This document shows positions 25,720 through 37,212 of a DNA stretch of 64,000 nucleotides, piece after piece. Position 1 is the first letter of the stretch. Each line of letters opens with the position of its first letter. Below the pieces are notes generated by a model. It did not search any database and was not told the DNA's origin. It saw only the letters and a program-made list of their open reading frames with translations. Source of the DNA: Verpa conica (Eukaryota > Ascomycota > Pezizomycetes > Pezizales > Morchellaceae). The position numbers and the translations under genes were made by a program. The stretch covers positions 1,116,001 to 1,180,000 of the forward strand of contig JAUFSD010000017.1 of assembly GCA_033030425.1 (NCBI GenBank), in the 5' to 3' direction.

Positions 25720-27913
25720 TTTCCCGTTATAATCGGCATCTTGAAGATATGTAAAAATTTGGCCGTAAGAGATGGATTAGAAAGGGTATAATTCTTGCTA
25801 GTATGATCAGTGATGGGATATTGAGGATATTATAGCGTTTAATGCTCGATAATTAGATAAAAACTGGTAGTTGATATTAGTACTATAAAAGGGTTTAGGA
25901 TTCAATCCCCTTCTTTGATCTGCACTTTTTCTATTTCAGAGTCAATTTCCTGTCCGATAGCTTGTGAAGTTTCAGGCATTTCAGCTATAATTAGCTAATC
26001 CTCATTGCAATAGTTAATGATGGGTTAGATAAGTCAAAGAAGTAAAAGAATAGCTAGATAATTTAATCCCTTTATTGGTGAATAGCACCCCTATATATAT
26101 ACAATTAGATACCCTGAATTCTCTAGCTAGGTCCCCCGAGTTTACCCTGGCATCTCTAAGCCTAGTACTCGGGCTAGCACTCAGGATATACTTCATCTAG
26201 CTTAAAGACTCATTCATTATCGACCCAAGGTTTCTAGCTACCATGTATTCTATTTAAGAAGATTCCTTTAAAAGCTAAAGCCCACAATTATATTCAGTAT
26301 TTTCAACAGGCATCTATCCGTCTTGAGACTGGATGGGAATCTCTATGAGCAAATTGAAGGATAAACGACTAAGTTATTTATAATCGTTGTTTAATAGACC
26401 ACCTTTAATAAATGACTTAGCCGTTTAGTGGGGGGCAAAAAAGTATTGAAGGGGGTTGAGCCCCAGCCATTAGACCATACAAACTATTATAGATCACAAG
26501 CATTTTTTCATTCCACAAAGCCAATAATTTAAGTCTTAGTACAATATTCAAAGGTTAGGACTAGGGACTTAGATGTTTTAAGTGGTGAAAAAAAAACTCT
26601 AGAGGACAACATCTCCTACATCAAATGCACTTCTCTATCTCTCCCCTACCTCTTAGGAATAACTGGTGGGATGAATACCATCTAATGGCAAGCCTAAGCG
26701 TGGCTTTGCAAAATGTTCAATCCTTTAGCCGCCAGGAAGAGGACAAAAGGTACCTCGGAAGATGGCTAAAAGGTACTTGATAGGATTAGTTCTTGTCAGA
26801 GAAGAATTATAGGAGTCATCGAGACGAGATTTAGCGTTGTCTGGTAGAATAGTGATTTTTCCATGGAAAGGGTGACTAAGGCCCACGAGGAGCTTATTGG
26901 GGATTAAGCTAGCGAGTCTTTCCACCACCGGATATCGTAGGTGAGTTGTGGCAAGAGTTACCACAGTACATATGACCTAGGCTATATAAAGTTTTATTTC
27001 ACCTCTGCGCAGAGCTAGGCTTCTTTTCAGGTCATGGTAATGGATTTTAGCCGAACTACCGGAGCCCCTTGGAAGACTATTCTATATAGTGAATACCGAG
27101 GGGAATAATATCGAGCTCGTTACTGTGTAGATTTATATATTAGTCTATAGTAGCGGTAAATTCAGGGGTGGTGGCACTCTACAGAAAAAAATAAGTATTA
27201 TGAATTCTTTTCTCATAGTTATTCTAGGATGGGGGTGTGACCTTCAGCCACCTCTCAAAAATCCAAGCGGGTAGAAGTTCTAGTCCCTAGTTTCAACGAA
27301 GAGGGAAAAAGAATGAATTCATAAATGTATGGAGAGGGGGAAAAGAGAGAACATGTTGTATTCTCCGCGGAGCTAAGGCCTCTATCTCATTATCACTAGA
27401 CTAGCTAGCTAGACAGCGAGCCAGATTGTTATTAATCGAAGAAACCGAAGAGAATACAGTCATAGTGAGAATACTCTAGGTGGAGGAATCTGATGATGGT
27501 CTTGTGACTCTTCTTTCAGTGGTCATGTTAATATTGGTGGGCTCCTGATGTGCTTCTAGAAATTTACCAGGTTAATGATCTTGTTTATCATTGGACCGGT
27601 TATAAGAAATCGCGACGGAGACACAGAGGATATGCGGCAAGACAACAGCAACAGACCAGCCATCTTGTGTTGAAAAAGGCCCGAAGGAAAATCTTGGAAG
27701 TCTACTCGTGAGCCCCGGCCCATTCCCCTCATAATTCACGTTTATAAATTATGTGGACTACAATCTTTACAGTGTTATTGACACGTTGGAGCCACGTTAG
27801 ACAGGACATTCCGGAAGAAATATACGCCCCTGAGCGGAAAACACTTGACCTAGTATATCTTCCCTTAGTTCTGAGCATGCAAGATAATTATAAAATAATC
27901 AGGGTGGTCCGTT

Positions 27914-27972
27914 ACAATCCAGTATTGAATGAATTACTCATAAGTACATGGAACCCGAAACAATCCAGTATT
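27914..27972 (-). mobile_element. Tail-ended retroposon insertion, 33 bp, with 13-bp TSD
   Basis: ACAATCCAGTATT at 27914-27926 is repeated exactly at 27960-27972. Between them only 33 bp remain: GAATGAATTACTCATAAG, then TACATGGAACCCGAA. This is the tail and first conserved bases of the family, an extreme 5' truncation. Confidence 0.8.
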
Positions 27973-27980
27973 AAAAACCA

Positions 27981-28850
27981 ACCACTTTCACGTCACCTGG
28001 GACGCTCTCTCGCGGTGACCACGAGCGTGCAGTAAAGGTTTCTGAGAATGCTATTAAGCTTATGAGCACAGAAAACCAGTACATAATAGCGGATGATTCG
28101 TCAAAACGGCGGCAGATCGAGGCGAGGAAAGTTTCACTGATTTGCTCTAGTACCTCTCGATTAGAAACCATCAAAGGCTAAGTCATATATAGCGCCAGCT
28201 ATGCACCAGAGGGTTCCCGGACTGTTAACAAATGTTTTAGGAGTCAGAGCGATGTTAACGAAAGGCTTGGAACTCAGCAGTGGATTCAGACCCCGAGAAA
28301 CATCGAAAGCTTCTTGATCAAACATAGTACGCGTAATGAACCTATACAGAACTATGTGTCCAAAGAACAGGCTATAAAATCTAGGCGCTTACGTCTGCGT
28401 AAAATTACCATCGAGCTACACAACTGGTCGACGATAAAGGACTCAAACGCAACGCCAATGTTGATCTTGTGAATAAAATTCCCTGGTAGACCGAGCCAGA
28501 ATACCTATTACCTATAGGGGATATCTTGCTGACTACTTTAACAATTTCAAAGCTCTTTTGGATTACGAGAAGGGAAGCTGGGTCAACCTGACGAGGATCT
28601 ACAAACTTCTGGCAATTTACTGGTGAGTCCAGACATTTTCCCGTATTTACTTTTTCTTACCGTTCAGGATTACCATAAATAGTACCTATCCCAGAATAAA
28701 GGTGACCTGACATGTTCTTCTTTCTAATCCGTTGTAAGATACGTTAAACTTCTGGGGGTTTTCTTTTTAGAAACGGAAGGCCCTAGGTCTAGAGATGCTG
28801 GCGAAATTCTACGGAGTTGCTAGTATCGGGGGTCTCTCGATATTACTTAG
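27981..28850 (+). pseudogene. Degenerate coding sequence, family not recognised
   Basis: One frame from 27981 to 28472 is open except for a single TAA at 28179. It reads as a charged, ordinary protein (for example GDHERAVKVSENAIKLMS, later NVKCF-like NKCFRSQSDVNERLG and KSRRLRLRKITIELHNW). At about 28477 another frame takes over with RGYLADYFNNFKALLDYEKG and NLTRIYKLLAIYW, ending at a possible TG|GTGAGT donor. After a TTCTTTTTAG acceptor near 28770 comes KRKALGLEMLAKFYGVASIG. The stop, the frame change and the imperfect splice phase suggest a decayed gene or transposon fragment. I cannot name the family. Confidence 0.35.
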
Positions 28851-31440
28851 ATATTAAGGCTAAATTCATTCTTTGTCGAATGAAGGAGCCAAAGGTAGTA
28901 TAGCCTTTAAAGCTTTCGGTAAATCCTTCAGGAGTGGAAGTGGGAAATGCCTAACTCTTCAGAAAAGGCGGCCTAAGATATGCTTCTAAAGGTGTATAGG
29001 ATAATGATAGCTGCTCTCACTCATTGGAAGGGCATGCTAAGCTGACTAGAGGTATTGCCCTTTCGCGATTAGAGTCCCCCCCCCCCCAAAAAAAGGAAAG
29101 AGAATATAGAATCAAGACATATACTAATATATATGTAATTCTTCGCCTACTGAGCTTGTCTTTAGGAATAATTACTGCTCCTGTGTTCCTATAAAATGTT
29201 GGCTTCTCAGAAAGGAAGTTTATTCCGATGAGTACTGAGAAACTGGTTGGCACCCTGATTAAATTTTTTAAGGCGACTATTGATGTGAGGAATGACTTCA
29301 AAGTAGCCTGAGTAGTTTGCTCAGCAGAATAACCTTTGATTCTAGGTCCATAGTCAACCCTCATATGATTAAGCATAGGCATTTTATGTCCCAGCCTGGA
29401 AGGATCTGAGAGAATTATTGGTGGCGTGCTTGAGGACCTTTCTTGTTATCTCATGAAAGAAGCACAATGGCGGACCCTTCTAGATTCCTTGAATAAGTGT
29501 TTATCCTGTTCTATGAGTCAATATATATATTAATAAGGCAGGAGTATAGATACTGATTGTTTGTGTATTTAGGTATTTGTGGACATTTCGGCTAATTTAT
29601 TGAATTAGGCGACCTTCAACCCGAAAAATAGAGCTCATTTTCCGTTTCTAGAAATGCCCTCGAGATACCCTCCCAAGTAGGATCTCAATAATATAGTGGC
29701 CGTATTTAACCTGAATTAGCGGATATTTCCCAAGAGAAAAAGTCGTTTCGTCTAATTCTATGATTCTAGGAACAGTACAATGCATTTCTTGTTCTGCTCT
29801 TGTAACCTATAAAGGCTATATAGTCAGGCTAACCTCTTTTTAGACCGCTATACGCTCGCCCGTAAAGCTTCTTACGGGAGATGACTAGCGTAAATATTTC
29901 CTCAGCTATTTCTGTGGTCCCTTGGAGCCTATAAGATTTTCTTATCGCCTGCCGATCGTCAAGGGGTGATTTGAGTTATAAAGGCGGCCTCTGAAAACGG
30001 TTACTCAAAAGAAAAAAAACAACCTACCTCTTTTTTGGAAAACTATGACTGGCTTAATACTGAATCCTCCGCGTGGCTTGGAACAAACAACCAGATACCC
30101 CCATTAGGTGCATCCTGGCCTTGTTTTAAACGTCTGTAATTAATTCTCATAGGCTGGCCGGGATACACAGAGCCAAAGTTCTAGTTGCTCCCTGTTTAGA
30201 GTTTTGTCAACGAGTGGAACTATTAGATCCAGAGGATTCGTCGGAGACAGAAAATGTGCCAACAAATTCATTGTTGTTTTTGGGGACGCGTTAGACCCTT
30301 ACGGTGGGGCCAAAGTAAGGACTGTTCAGAGAGCTGTTATGCGACAAATTCAAAGAAATTTCTGATTGATGAAGCCTAGTTTGTAGGTGAAGTAGAAAGA
30401 GTTTCCTTTTAGAGATTAATATGACGTTAACAAGCAGAAAGACGCCATTTAGGACACTCCCAGACTTAGGTGAAACGAAGAACAAGATTCTGAAAGCTAC
30501 TCACCACCTCCACCCGCGGTAATAGGGGGGGGAAGCCTTGAAAATGATCTAGTCATTTTTTAGGGATTTCTGGCCCGCTTGTTGAACAGGGAGTTCGGGA
30601 AGTCAGATCTCGGAGAGGCCACAGAGGTGATCAATAGTGGCTTGGAAACTCCACCAACGAAACGTTGTCGGTGAGGGAGCCGATATTTCCTATACTCCAC
30701 GAGTTGAGAGTTGGCTTATCTCGGAATCATGCTACTTAATGAAGACAGCGCTCAAGTAAGGAGAGCATGAAAAGGAGTTCAAGTGGACAAAGAAGGGGCA
30801 TTTTCTTGAACTTCACTAAGTCAGGGAGGATGTGATGAGATTGAAGGGCCACTTTGTCTTGGGTAAGATGCTTGTAACCGGGCCGGTTGAAGACTTGAGG
30901 TTTGAATTGAGAGAAATAGAGGCCCAAGCGGTGGCATTGTGGGATCGAAGAGGCAAAGAGGATCACGAGGATCACGAGGGTCATGGACTGAGAGATATCT
31001 GCCGGAAAGACGGCTTCTGCTTCGGTCTTTCGGAGGTGGAAATGCCCGGTGAGCGATCACGATGATGGATTTAGGGGCATTCATCTTTCACTGCGTATTC
31101 AACAAGTGCGCTATAACTTTCTGGCGTCTTTTGGCTCTTTTGTCACACACAGAAATACCAATTTAACCTGAGATTTCCTGGAAATGCTGATGGTTATCTC
31201 TAGCATACGTCTGCAGCTTGTGGGCATTTTGGCACAGAGTGCTAGCATCACAGAAACGAAATGAGCTGTGTTCCTCGATAGCTTTGGGTTGTGATTCTCT
31301 GCATTAGTCTTGTACTCGGGCTTCATATTTACAGTTGTCTCTTATCTGATGCGCACCCTAGGAAGCCCGTGTAACAGAGCAGTCAAGTGGCAATGCTAAC
31401 CCTATGTGAATCAAAGGAGGCAGTTGGGTGATAGTAATCA

Positions 31441-31640
31441 GCACTCTTTTATCCTCTCCTCGTCATCATTCTCTCATTCTCTTCTTCTCCGCCATTCTCC
31501 TCCTCCTTCTTCTCCTTCTCTTCGTCCTCCTTCTCCTTTCATCCTCCTCTTCTCCTACCCTCCTCCTCCTCCTCCCATCATCCCCCTCCTCCTCCTCCTC
31601 CCATCATCCCCCTCTCTCATCATATCCTCTCAACATCTCA
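31441..31640. repeat. Polypyrimidine (CCT/CTT) tract
   Basis: About 200 bases are almost entirely C and T on the plus strand, with TCCTCC and CCCATCATCCCCCTC units repeated twice or more around 31560-31615. It is a low-complexity strand-asymmetric tract that can form triplex or slip. The open frames across it are artefacts of the repeat. Confidence 0.85.
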
Positions 31641-34600
31641 TCATCTCCTCATTGAATCTAGCGTCTATCAACCACCTTGTCTGATAGGCGGTCTGAGCGT
31701 GCGACCCGCGCATCATAAGTAAGCATATTAATTACAAGTGCACCGTCAGTGAGGTTTACCAACATCCATGTTACCGGGTCATCTGGAGGTGTCAAAGCCC
31801 TGATGTAGTCTAGCCCACCAGACGCTAGTAGTGACGTAGCTAAACCCTAAACCACCAATTGAATCCACCAATGCTTGTCTTGTCTTGTTCTGGGTCAACA
31901 CCGGGCAGGGGTAGGAGGACAAGGGACGCATTACGCGATAATCGGACGATTGTTACCATTGGTATGTATCATCACCTTACAAGAGGGGCTTTTGACCGTA
32001 CAGTAGGGCTGACGGGGAACCACATGAGGGCCTACATGCTACTCGTAAATCCAGGTCACATACTTTAGGAATCTTGGGGAATATTTACACCTTATGCCCC
32101 CTATGGCTGATTATGTTGAACATTCTAGTCTCTCGCCCTGTACGCTTGTACGTGAGTTAGAGGGAGAATCCTTCCCTTTCTATTAAAGGCCCCTTTGGCC
32201 GATAAAACAAAGTCCCGAGAATTACGAGAAAGATGCGCGGAGGTGCACCATAATATTATCCCAGAGCCAATGGTTGAAATGTCAGCTCATGACTTGGACC
32301 AGCCACCGAAAATGCGAAACATCTCGGCGTCAGCCCTTTCGGCAGTTTTTTCAGGATGATTCCCTCAAAGTCAAACCCTTCGGTAGCTGCTTAGTTACAG
32401 CCCTAGCCCTTGGAGGTTTCCCGTACTGCGGAAAATACACATACTACCCGGCCCCAGCAGGTAATATTCCATGGCTAAATCATAGCGGCAAAACAGCGAC
32501 TTGCGCGACCAAATGTTTTAAAAGTACATGTATTAGTCCGCACCCTAGCGGGACTATACGATACTCTGCCTGAGTACATAGCATACCGAATATGGGAATC
32601 TAGTGTCATAATACATCATAGTTGTGCTTATAGGATCATGTACCTGTTGCCACCGTGTGCAACTTCCCCATGTCGATAAGCATAAAAACGCCTTATGGCC
32701 CCATAAGGAAAGACATTTCCAATTCCCGAGTGTCGGTAATTTAGAGTGTGAGTACATCATGCACTAACCCAGCCTTGTAATCATAGAATGTCCATTACGG
32801 TATTCTACACAGCCTCGATCATGATCGTAATGGTTCACCAGGTCTGTAGTCAGCACCGGGTGGTATTTGGGTAAAACCTTTTTTCCCTATGTTAAGCTGG
32901 CTACACGAGATAGGTATTTCGGAGTAGGTGTTACGAGGATTTCAACACGAGATTCTAAAACGCTTCGGCTACACAAATCTTATCTAGGGGCTGAATTGTG
33001 TCCGTATCGCATATACGGGACCAATACGGCGAGAATTTGGCCGATCGACTCATACCAGCACGACACGCGTGTTAAAGGATGGAAGGGGAATGATGAGAAA
33101 TTCATAGAATAGCGCCATGATTATACGAAAATCTAGGGCTACATTCTGCGTACAAACAAGAAAAAACAATTTAAGGGCACAAGACCAATTGCGTGGGAGT
33201 AGAGACTTTAATTCTGAACGAATGGTATCCCAACAAGATTCAACGGGGGTCTTGCAGGCGAAACATCGAACGCGGTCATCAAAGGAAAGGCCTTTGTCTC
33301 TCGGAATAACCCAAAAGAAGTAGCCATTACAGTGCCCCAGGCTGGTATTAGAATAGGGGACTTTGTTGTATGTATAGGAATGTGCACGGTATCTATAAGA
33401 GCCCAGGACCTTGACCACGGAACCGAGGGGAAGAGGAACAACGCTAGCCCCCACGTCCGGGGCACTCGGGTAACTTTGATCGCTGGTGAACGAGCAAGAT
33501 ACTACGGTGTACCCGGGGAGTGTAGGATTATAGAGTAGAAATATGTTTAATGCTGGCATATATTTTCCCAGTTATTCTGAATGAAAGACAAGAGATAAGT
33601 TTGTAAGCCATTGATGTGGTGGCGTAAAGGAAACAGCCCCACCTGAAAAAACACGATTGGTCCTCTTTGGCCGCTTGTCTAAAAAGTTGACTAACCTAGC
33701 CGCTTGCAGAGGTGACTTGTCTGATGTTTGCAACTATACCGTTTTACTCAAGCTCCGCATGGTTTTAAGTGGACCAGGGCCATTTGCACAGTAGGGCGGT
33801 CGTACGGTCCAGATACTCTTAGTCTAAATAAAGCTTTGGACTGTACGAATATGCACTACCAGTTTTTATTACAAGAAATACAAAGTAGAAGGGAAGTAGG
33901 AATTCGAAAAATTAAAGATATATATGGATATCAGGACTACAAATCCTTTGAAGGTTCTAGAATCGGATCTAAGTAGCCAAGTTTTCGTATAAAATGTATG
34001 TGCTGAGATCATAACTACTTATATTTATGAAACAACAAAAATAAATAAGCAGTGCATTCACTTCTAGCGTAGAAGCCTGCGGTTGTGTACGGCTTCATAT
34101 GGCATCTAGCTGGGGGCTAATTAATTTGGCCAGTTGTGGTGTAAACGATGTGATAACCCACCACTCTTTAGTTCAGCATAGAATAAGCTTTTTCGTAAGC
34201 ACACATCTTTTGGCCTATTATCCAGCACCCCAAGGCGTAAGAGGTGGTTAAAAGTCCTTGGCGGATCTAAAGTCTCTTAGTTATGGAAATAGGAAAACAC
34301 CCCAATGTATTAGCTTGGTGCATGTTGAGTTGTCAACACCTGCGCAAGTAGTCAGAGCATTAGCTTACTCTCATTCTGCATCTCTAATCTCCACTACAAG
34401 TAATTTGCGTTCCATAAAACGGTTATCCTATCCGGGTTTTGTTGCATGCTGGTGCATTTAATCCTTGGTGGGAGATTGAGAAATGCTGTGCCATTTGACG
34501 CACCCATCCAGCATTACGACCAGAATAAAGTATATGGACTCTAAATAATCTTGCCTTCACCAATCAATTACGAGCCTTACAATACCAAAAACCTGGAACG

Positions 34601-35453
34601 AACTAAATATCTTATTGGACTTTGGATATTCTGCTCAGTTGAACTTTGGTCAATGGACCTTCCTATTGTGTGGCGGCTACTCGATGAGCTTCGGGATGCA
34701 GCGATGCACGGGTACGTATGCAGTCCGTGGCTCCACACACCCTCTCTAGCGGCCCAGAACGGATAGCCCCCAGCCAGTACCATGCTGACCCGACAGAAAA
34801 GAAGTAGATGGTGGATCTCTTGGAGTCTAAATATCGTTCGTAATTGGAGCACCAGATGTAAAGTGGTCAGTGCGGTGGATTGGGAAAACGTACATGGCTT
34901 TGACCGATAATAAAATTCCGTCTTGTTTCTTGCTGTCCACGGTTCCCGCTGTGCGTATCTCCTCACAATATCTACCTAATTCTAAGGAGTAGAGGAATAC
35001 TGGAAGGTCTATACTCCGTTACCGTAGGCTTAATGCTATTGCCAAGAGACGGACCTCTACGCGACCCCCAATTATGGTTGCATACTGCCTGCCAAATCGT
35101 GAGCTCACAAGTCTCATGTGTGCTTCCACAAGATAAGTGTTGTATTTCTTTTAAAGTCTGTGAGTATTTCAAAGAGGCAACTGAACTTCAGTTATTCCGC
35201 AGTGACCACAATAATCTCGCCGATAGAACCAGGTTAAAATAATTTTAGGAATACCTAAGGTGATGATAGACCATGCCCCTCTCTTCACGGAGCTATCGGG
35301 AGAAACAGGAATCTGACACCCAAATACTTGAATACCTTTTTAAAATACCAAAAGCTATGAACCAACCTTTTCCAATTCTTCTCCGCCCAAAACCCAGAAA
35401 ATGACGCATCCAAAAGTTCAAAACTCCAGAAACCAGTCTTCTTTAACCAAGGG

Positions 35454-35478
35454 AAAAAAAAAAAAAAAAAAAAAAAAA
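35454..35478. repeat. A25 homopolymer
   Basis: Twenty-five consecutive A residues lie about 110 nt past the stop of the C2H2 gene that ends at 35588; on that gene's strand it is a T run in the 3' flank. It may be a retroposition scar or a simple slippage tract, and its length is prone to sequencing error. Confidence 0.85.
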
Positions 35479-35587
35479 CATGACCACGCTTCAAACTCCA
35501 ACCCAAAAATACCCGTAGGAAGTCGAACGTATTCATTTGACTCCTGAAAAATCCGTGTAGAAACTCTTTCCTCCATCTCTAACATCC

Positions 35588-37212
35588 TCATTGCCCTGGC
35601 ATAGAGCTATCGGGCTTTTCGTATTTCCCATTGTCTGCCATCTGGCTCCGCCACGCATTGGCCTCTGCTTCGTCCACCCCGGGTGGCATAGTGTGCATGC
35701 GCTTAAGGTGGTCTTTCAGATTGTCCCGCCGAGCAAACTCTTTTCGATAGCTCGAGCAGTTGGGGTCGAGACATCTCCAGTAAAAACCTGGGATCTTGTG
35801 AACTGATTTCTCATGGCGTTCTCGATCATTTGGAGTGGCAAATCCTTCAGTACGAGAACAATTGTCGAATCTACAGCGATACATCTTTTGATGCTTTTGT
35901 TGGTGCTTCCTACATAGACAATTCACATGAAATCAGCACCTCTATGCTACCAGAAAGGTCTTTGCTTTTTGGAACATGAGCTGAATTATACTTACGTGAA
36001 TTGTTCATTAGTAGGGAATTTCTGTGTGCAATGAGGACAATGAATGGCGTTTGTGAGTTGGTTGGAGCTGAGTGTTTCCATCTCCCCAGGCCGTAGTTGA
36101 ATTTGGAGAACTCCTTGCTCGTATGGTGGTGGTGGTACATATGATTGTGTTCTATAAATACTTGTCGAAGAATCGTAAGATGGATACGATGATGGGTACG
36201 GGGCCGCAGAGGGCTGTTGGGCAGTAGTCAGATCTGGCGACGATGTGCTTAACCAGGTAGTTCGAGGCCATTGAGAAACCGAAGACACAGCTTCCCGGTG
36301 CTCATCATGAACTCTGCCTTGGTGTGGTGGAGAAGCATGACCATACTCACTGTCACTGTTGAATGACGAGCGGAGTGGGTCCCTCTGAGCCATGTTCCCT
36401 TGTGACATTCGTTCATCGTAGCTGGCTGCCCGCCCACTGTCTGGATGGGAAGGAGAGGTTGAACCATATGAACCATATGGGTGATAACGGTTGCGTGGGA
36501 TCAGTCGGTTACTAGATATATTCCGGGCTAGCCACGACTTAGCATTTCTCTTGGCTATATGAGGAATAACTTTTGCCAAAAACCACTCACAGACTGATTC
36601 TTTTTCTAAAGGGAAAGAAGCAGGAAAGTATGGTGCTTGCCCAGTAGAATCACTTATTCCGTAGACTCCTGAAGGAGGGGGATCAGAGAGTCTCTGTCCT
36701 GGGGATGTAGCTCTTACTTTTGGCGTCCTGTTGAGGGCCTCTTGACCAGCAGAGTACCGATATTCGGAAGGAAGAGATTCAGGTGAGTATGGTATTCGCT
36801 GGCTTGGATCTATGTCTCTTATTCGTCCAAGGTTACTCGATGGCAGGTTATTTTGAACGGTGCCTTGACCAGGCTGTACGTTGAACTTGGTGCTGCATGA
36901 GTAGCTTAAGTTGTCCGAGACCGGTGACGATGCAGCTTCAGGATCTCTTACGATCGAGTAAAGAGGTGATGGAAGATGATGGTAATGTTTGTACTTTTCA
37001 GTTGAATTATTTTCAGGCGTTGCCATGGTGTCCATGGAAAATGACACTGGCTCGGGTTGGGAAAATAGTCGGGATGAAATGGGATCAGACGTTTGGCAAA
37101 GAAAGTTATCTAGTGGGGAAGATGGAAATAGAGTGAAGTCAGACTTGATGTTTGATCTGTTTTCAGATCGTATGGCTCTGCTGAGTTGGTTGTTGGATGG
37201 ATTAACAGCCAT
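35588..37212 (-). CDS. C2H2 zinc-finger protein (512 aa)
   Basis: A probable nuclear DNA-binding regulator. Exon 1 is 37212-35996 and exon 2 is 35909-35588; the 86-nt intron has a GTAAGT donor and a CTATGTAG acceptor. The join falls inside finger 1 and completes it: CPHCTQKFPTNEQFT-KHQQKH gives C-X2-C-X12-H-X3-H (about 392-412). Finger 2 (about 418-443) is CRFDNC..GFATPNDRERHEKSVH and finger 3 (452-478) is CLDPNC..FARRDNLKDHLKRMH. The GFATPND and FARRDNLKDHLKRMH segments are typical of fungal C2H2 proteins that couple a Ser/Pro-rich N-terminus to C-terminal fingers. Residues 1-390 are Ser/Pro/Tyr-rich and likely disordered, with PPPPYEQG near the fingers. The ATG at 37212 is the first in frame. 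No specific orthologue or target is claimed. Confidence 0.9.

Larger units (their letters stand above)
25720..35587. other. Long gene-free spacer with decayed coding remnants
   Basis: No intact gene was found in almost 10 kb between the cutinase and the next C2H2 gene. It contains a short retroposon-like insertion at 27914-27972, protein-like but frame-broken segments from about 27981 to 28850 (and possibly on to 31100), a polypyrimidine tract at 31441-31640 and a 25-A run at 35454-35478. Base composition is AT-rich up to about 30 kb and mixed thereafter. Confidence 0.5.

Noticed and set aside
30736..31084. Overlapping minus- and plus-strand open frames
   Set aside because: They are competing frames with repeated GATCACGAG units; no domain and no splice structure. 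Mentioned only as part of the broad coding-like tract.
31406..31684. 92-aa and 75-aa Ser/Pro/Leu-rich frames
   Set aside because: They are translations of a polypyrimidine simple-sequence tract, not a gene.
31838..31860. TAAACCCTAAACC, considered as telomere-like repeat
   Set aside because: Only two irregular units and no array.
33050..33559. 169-aa open frame on the minus strand
   Set aside because: Fairly long for its context but has no recognisable motif, no splice partners and no upstream signals; the opposite strand is open over much of the same interval, so chance is likely.
35285..35536. 83-aa frame downstream of the C2H2 gene
   Set aside because: Its phenylalanine run is the translation of the A25/T25 homopolymer, and nothing else supports it.
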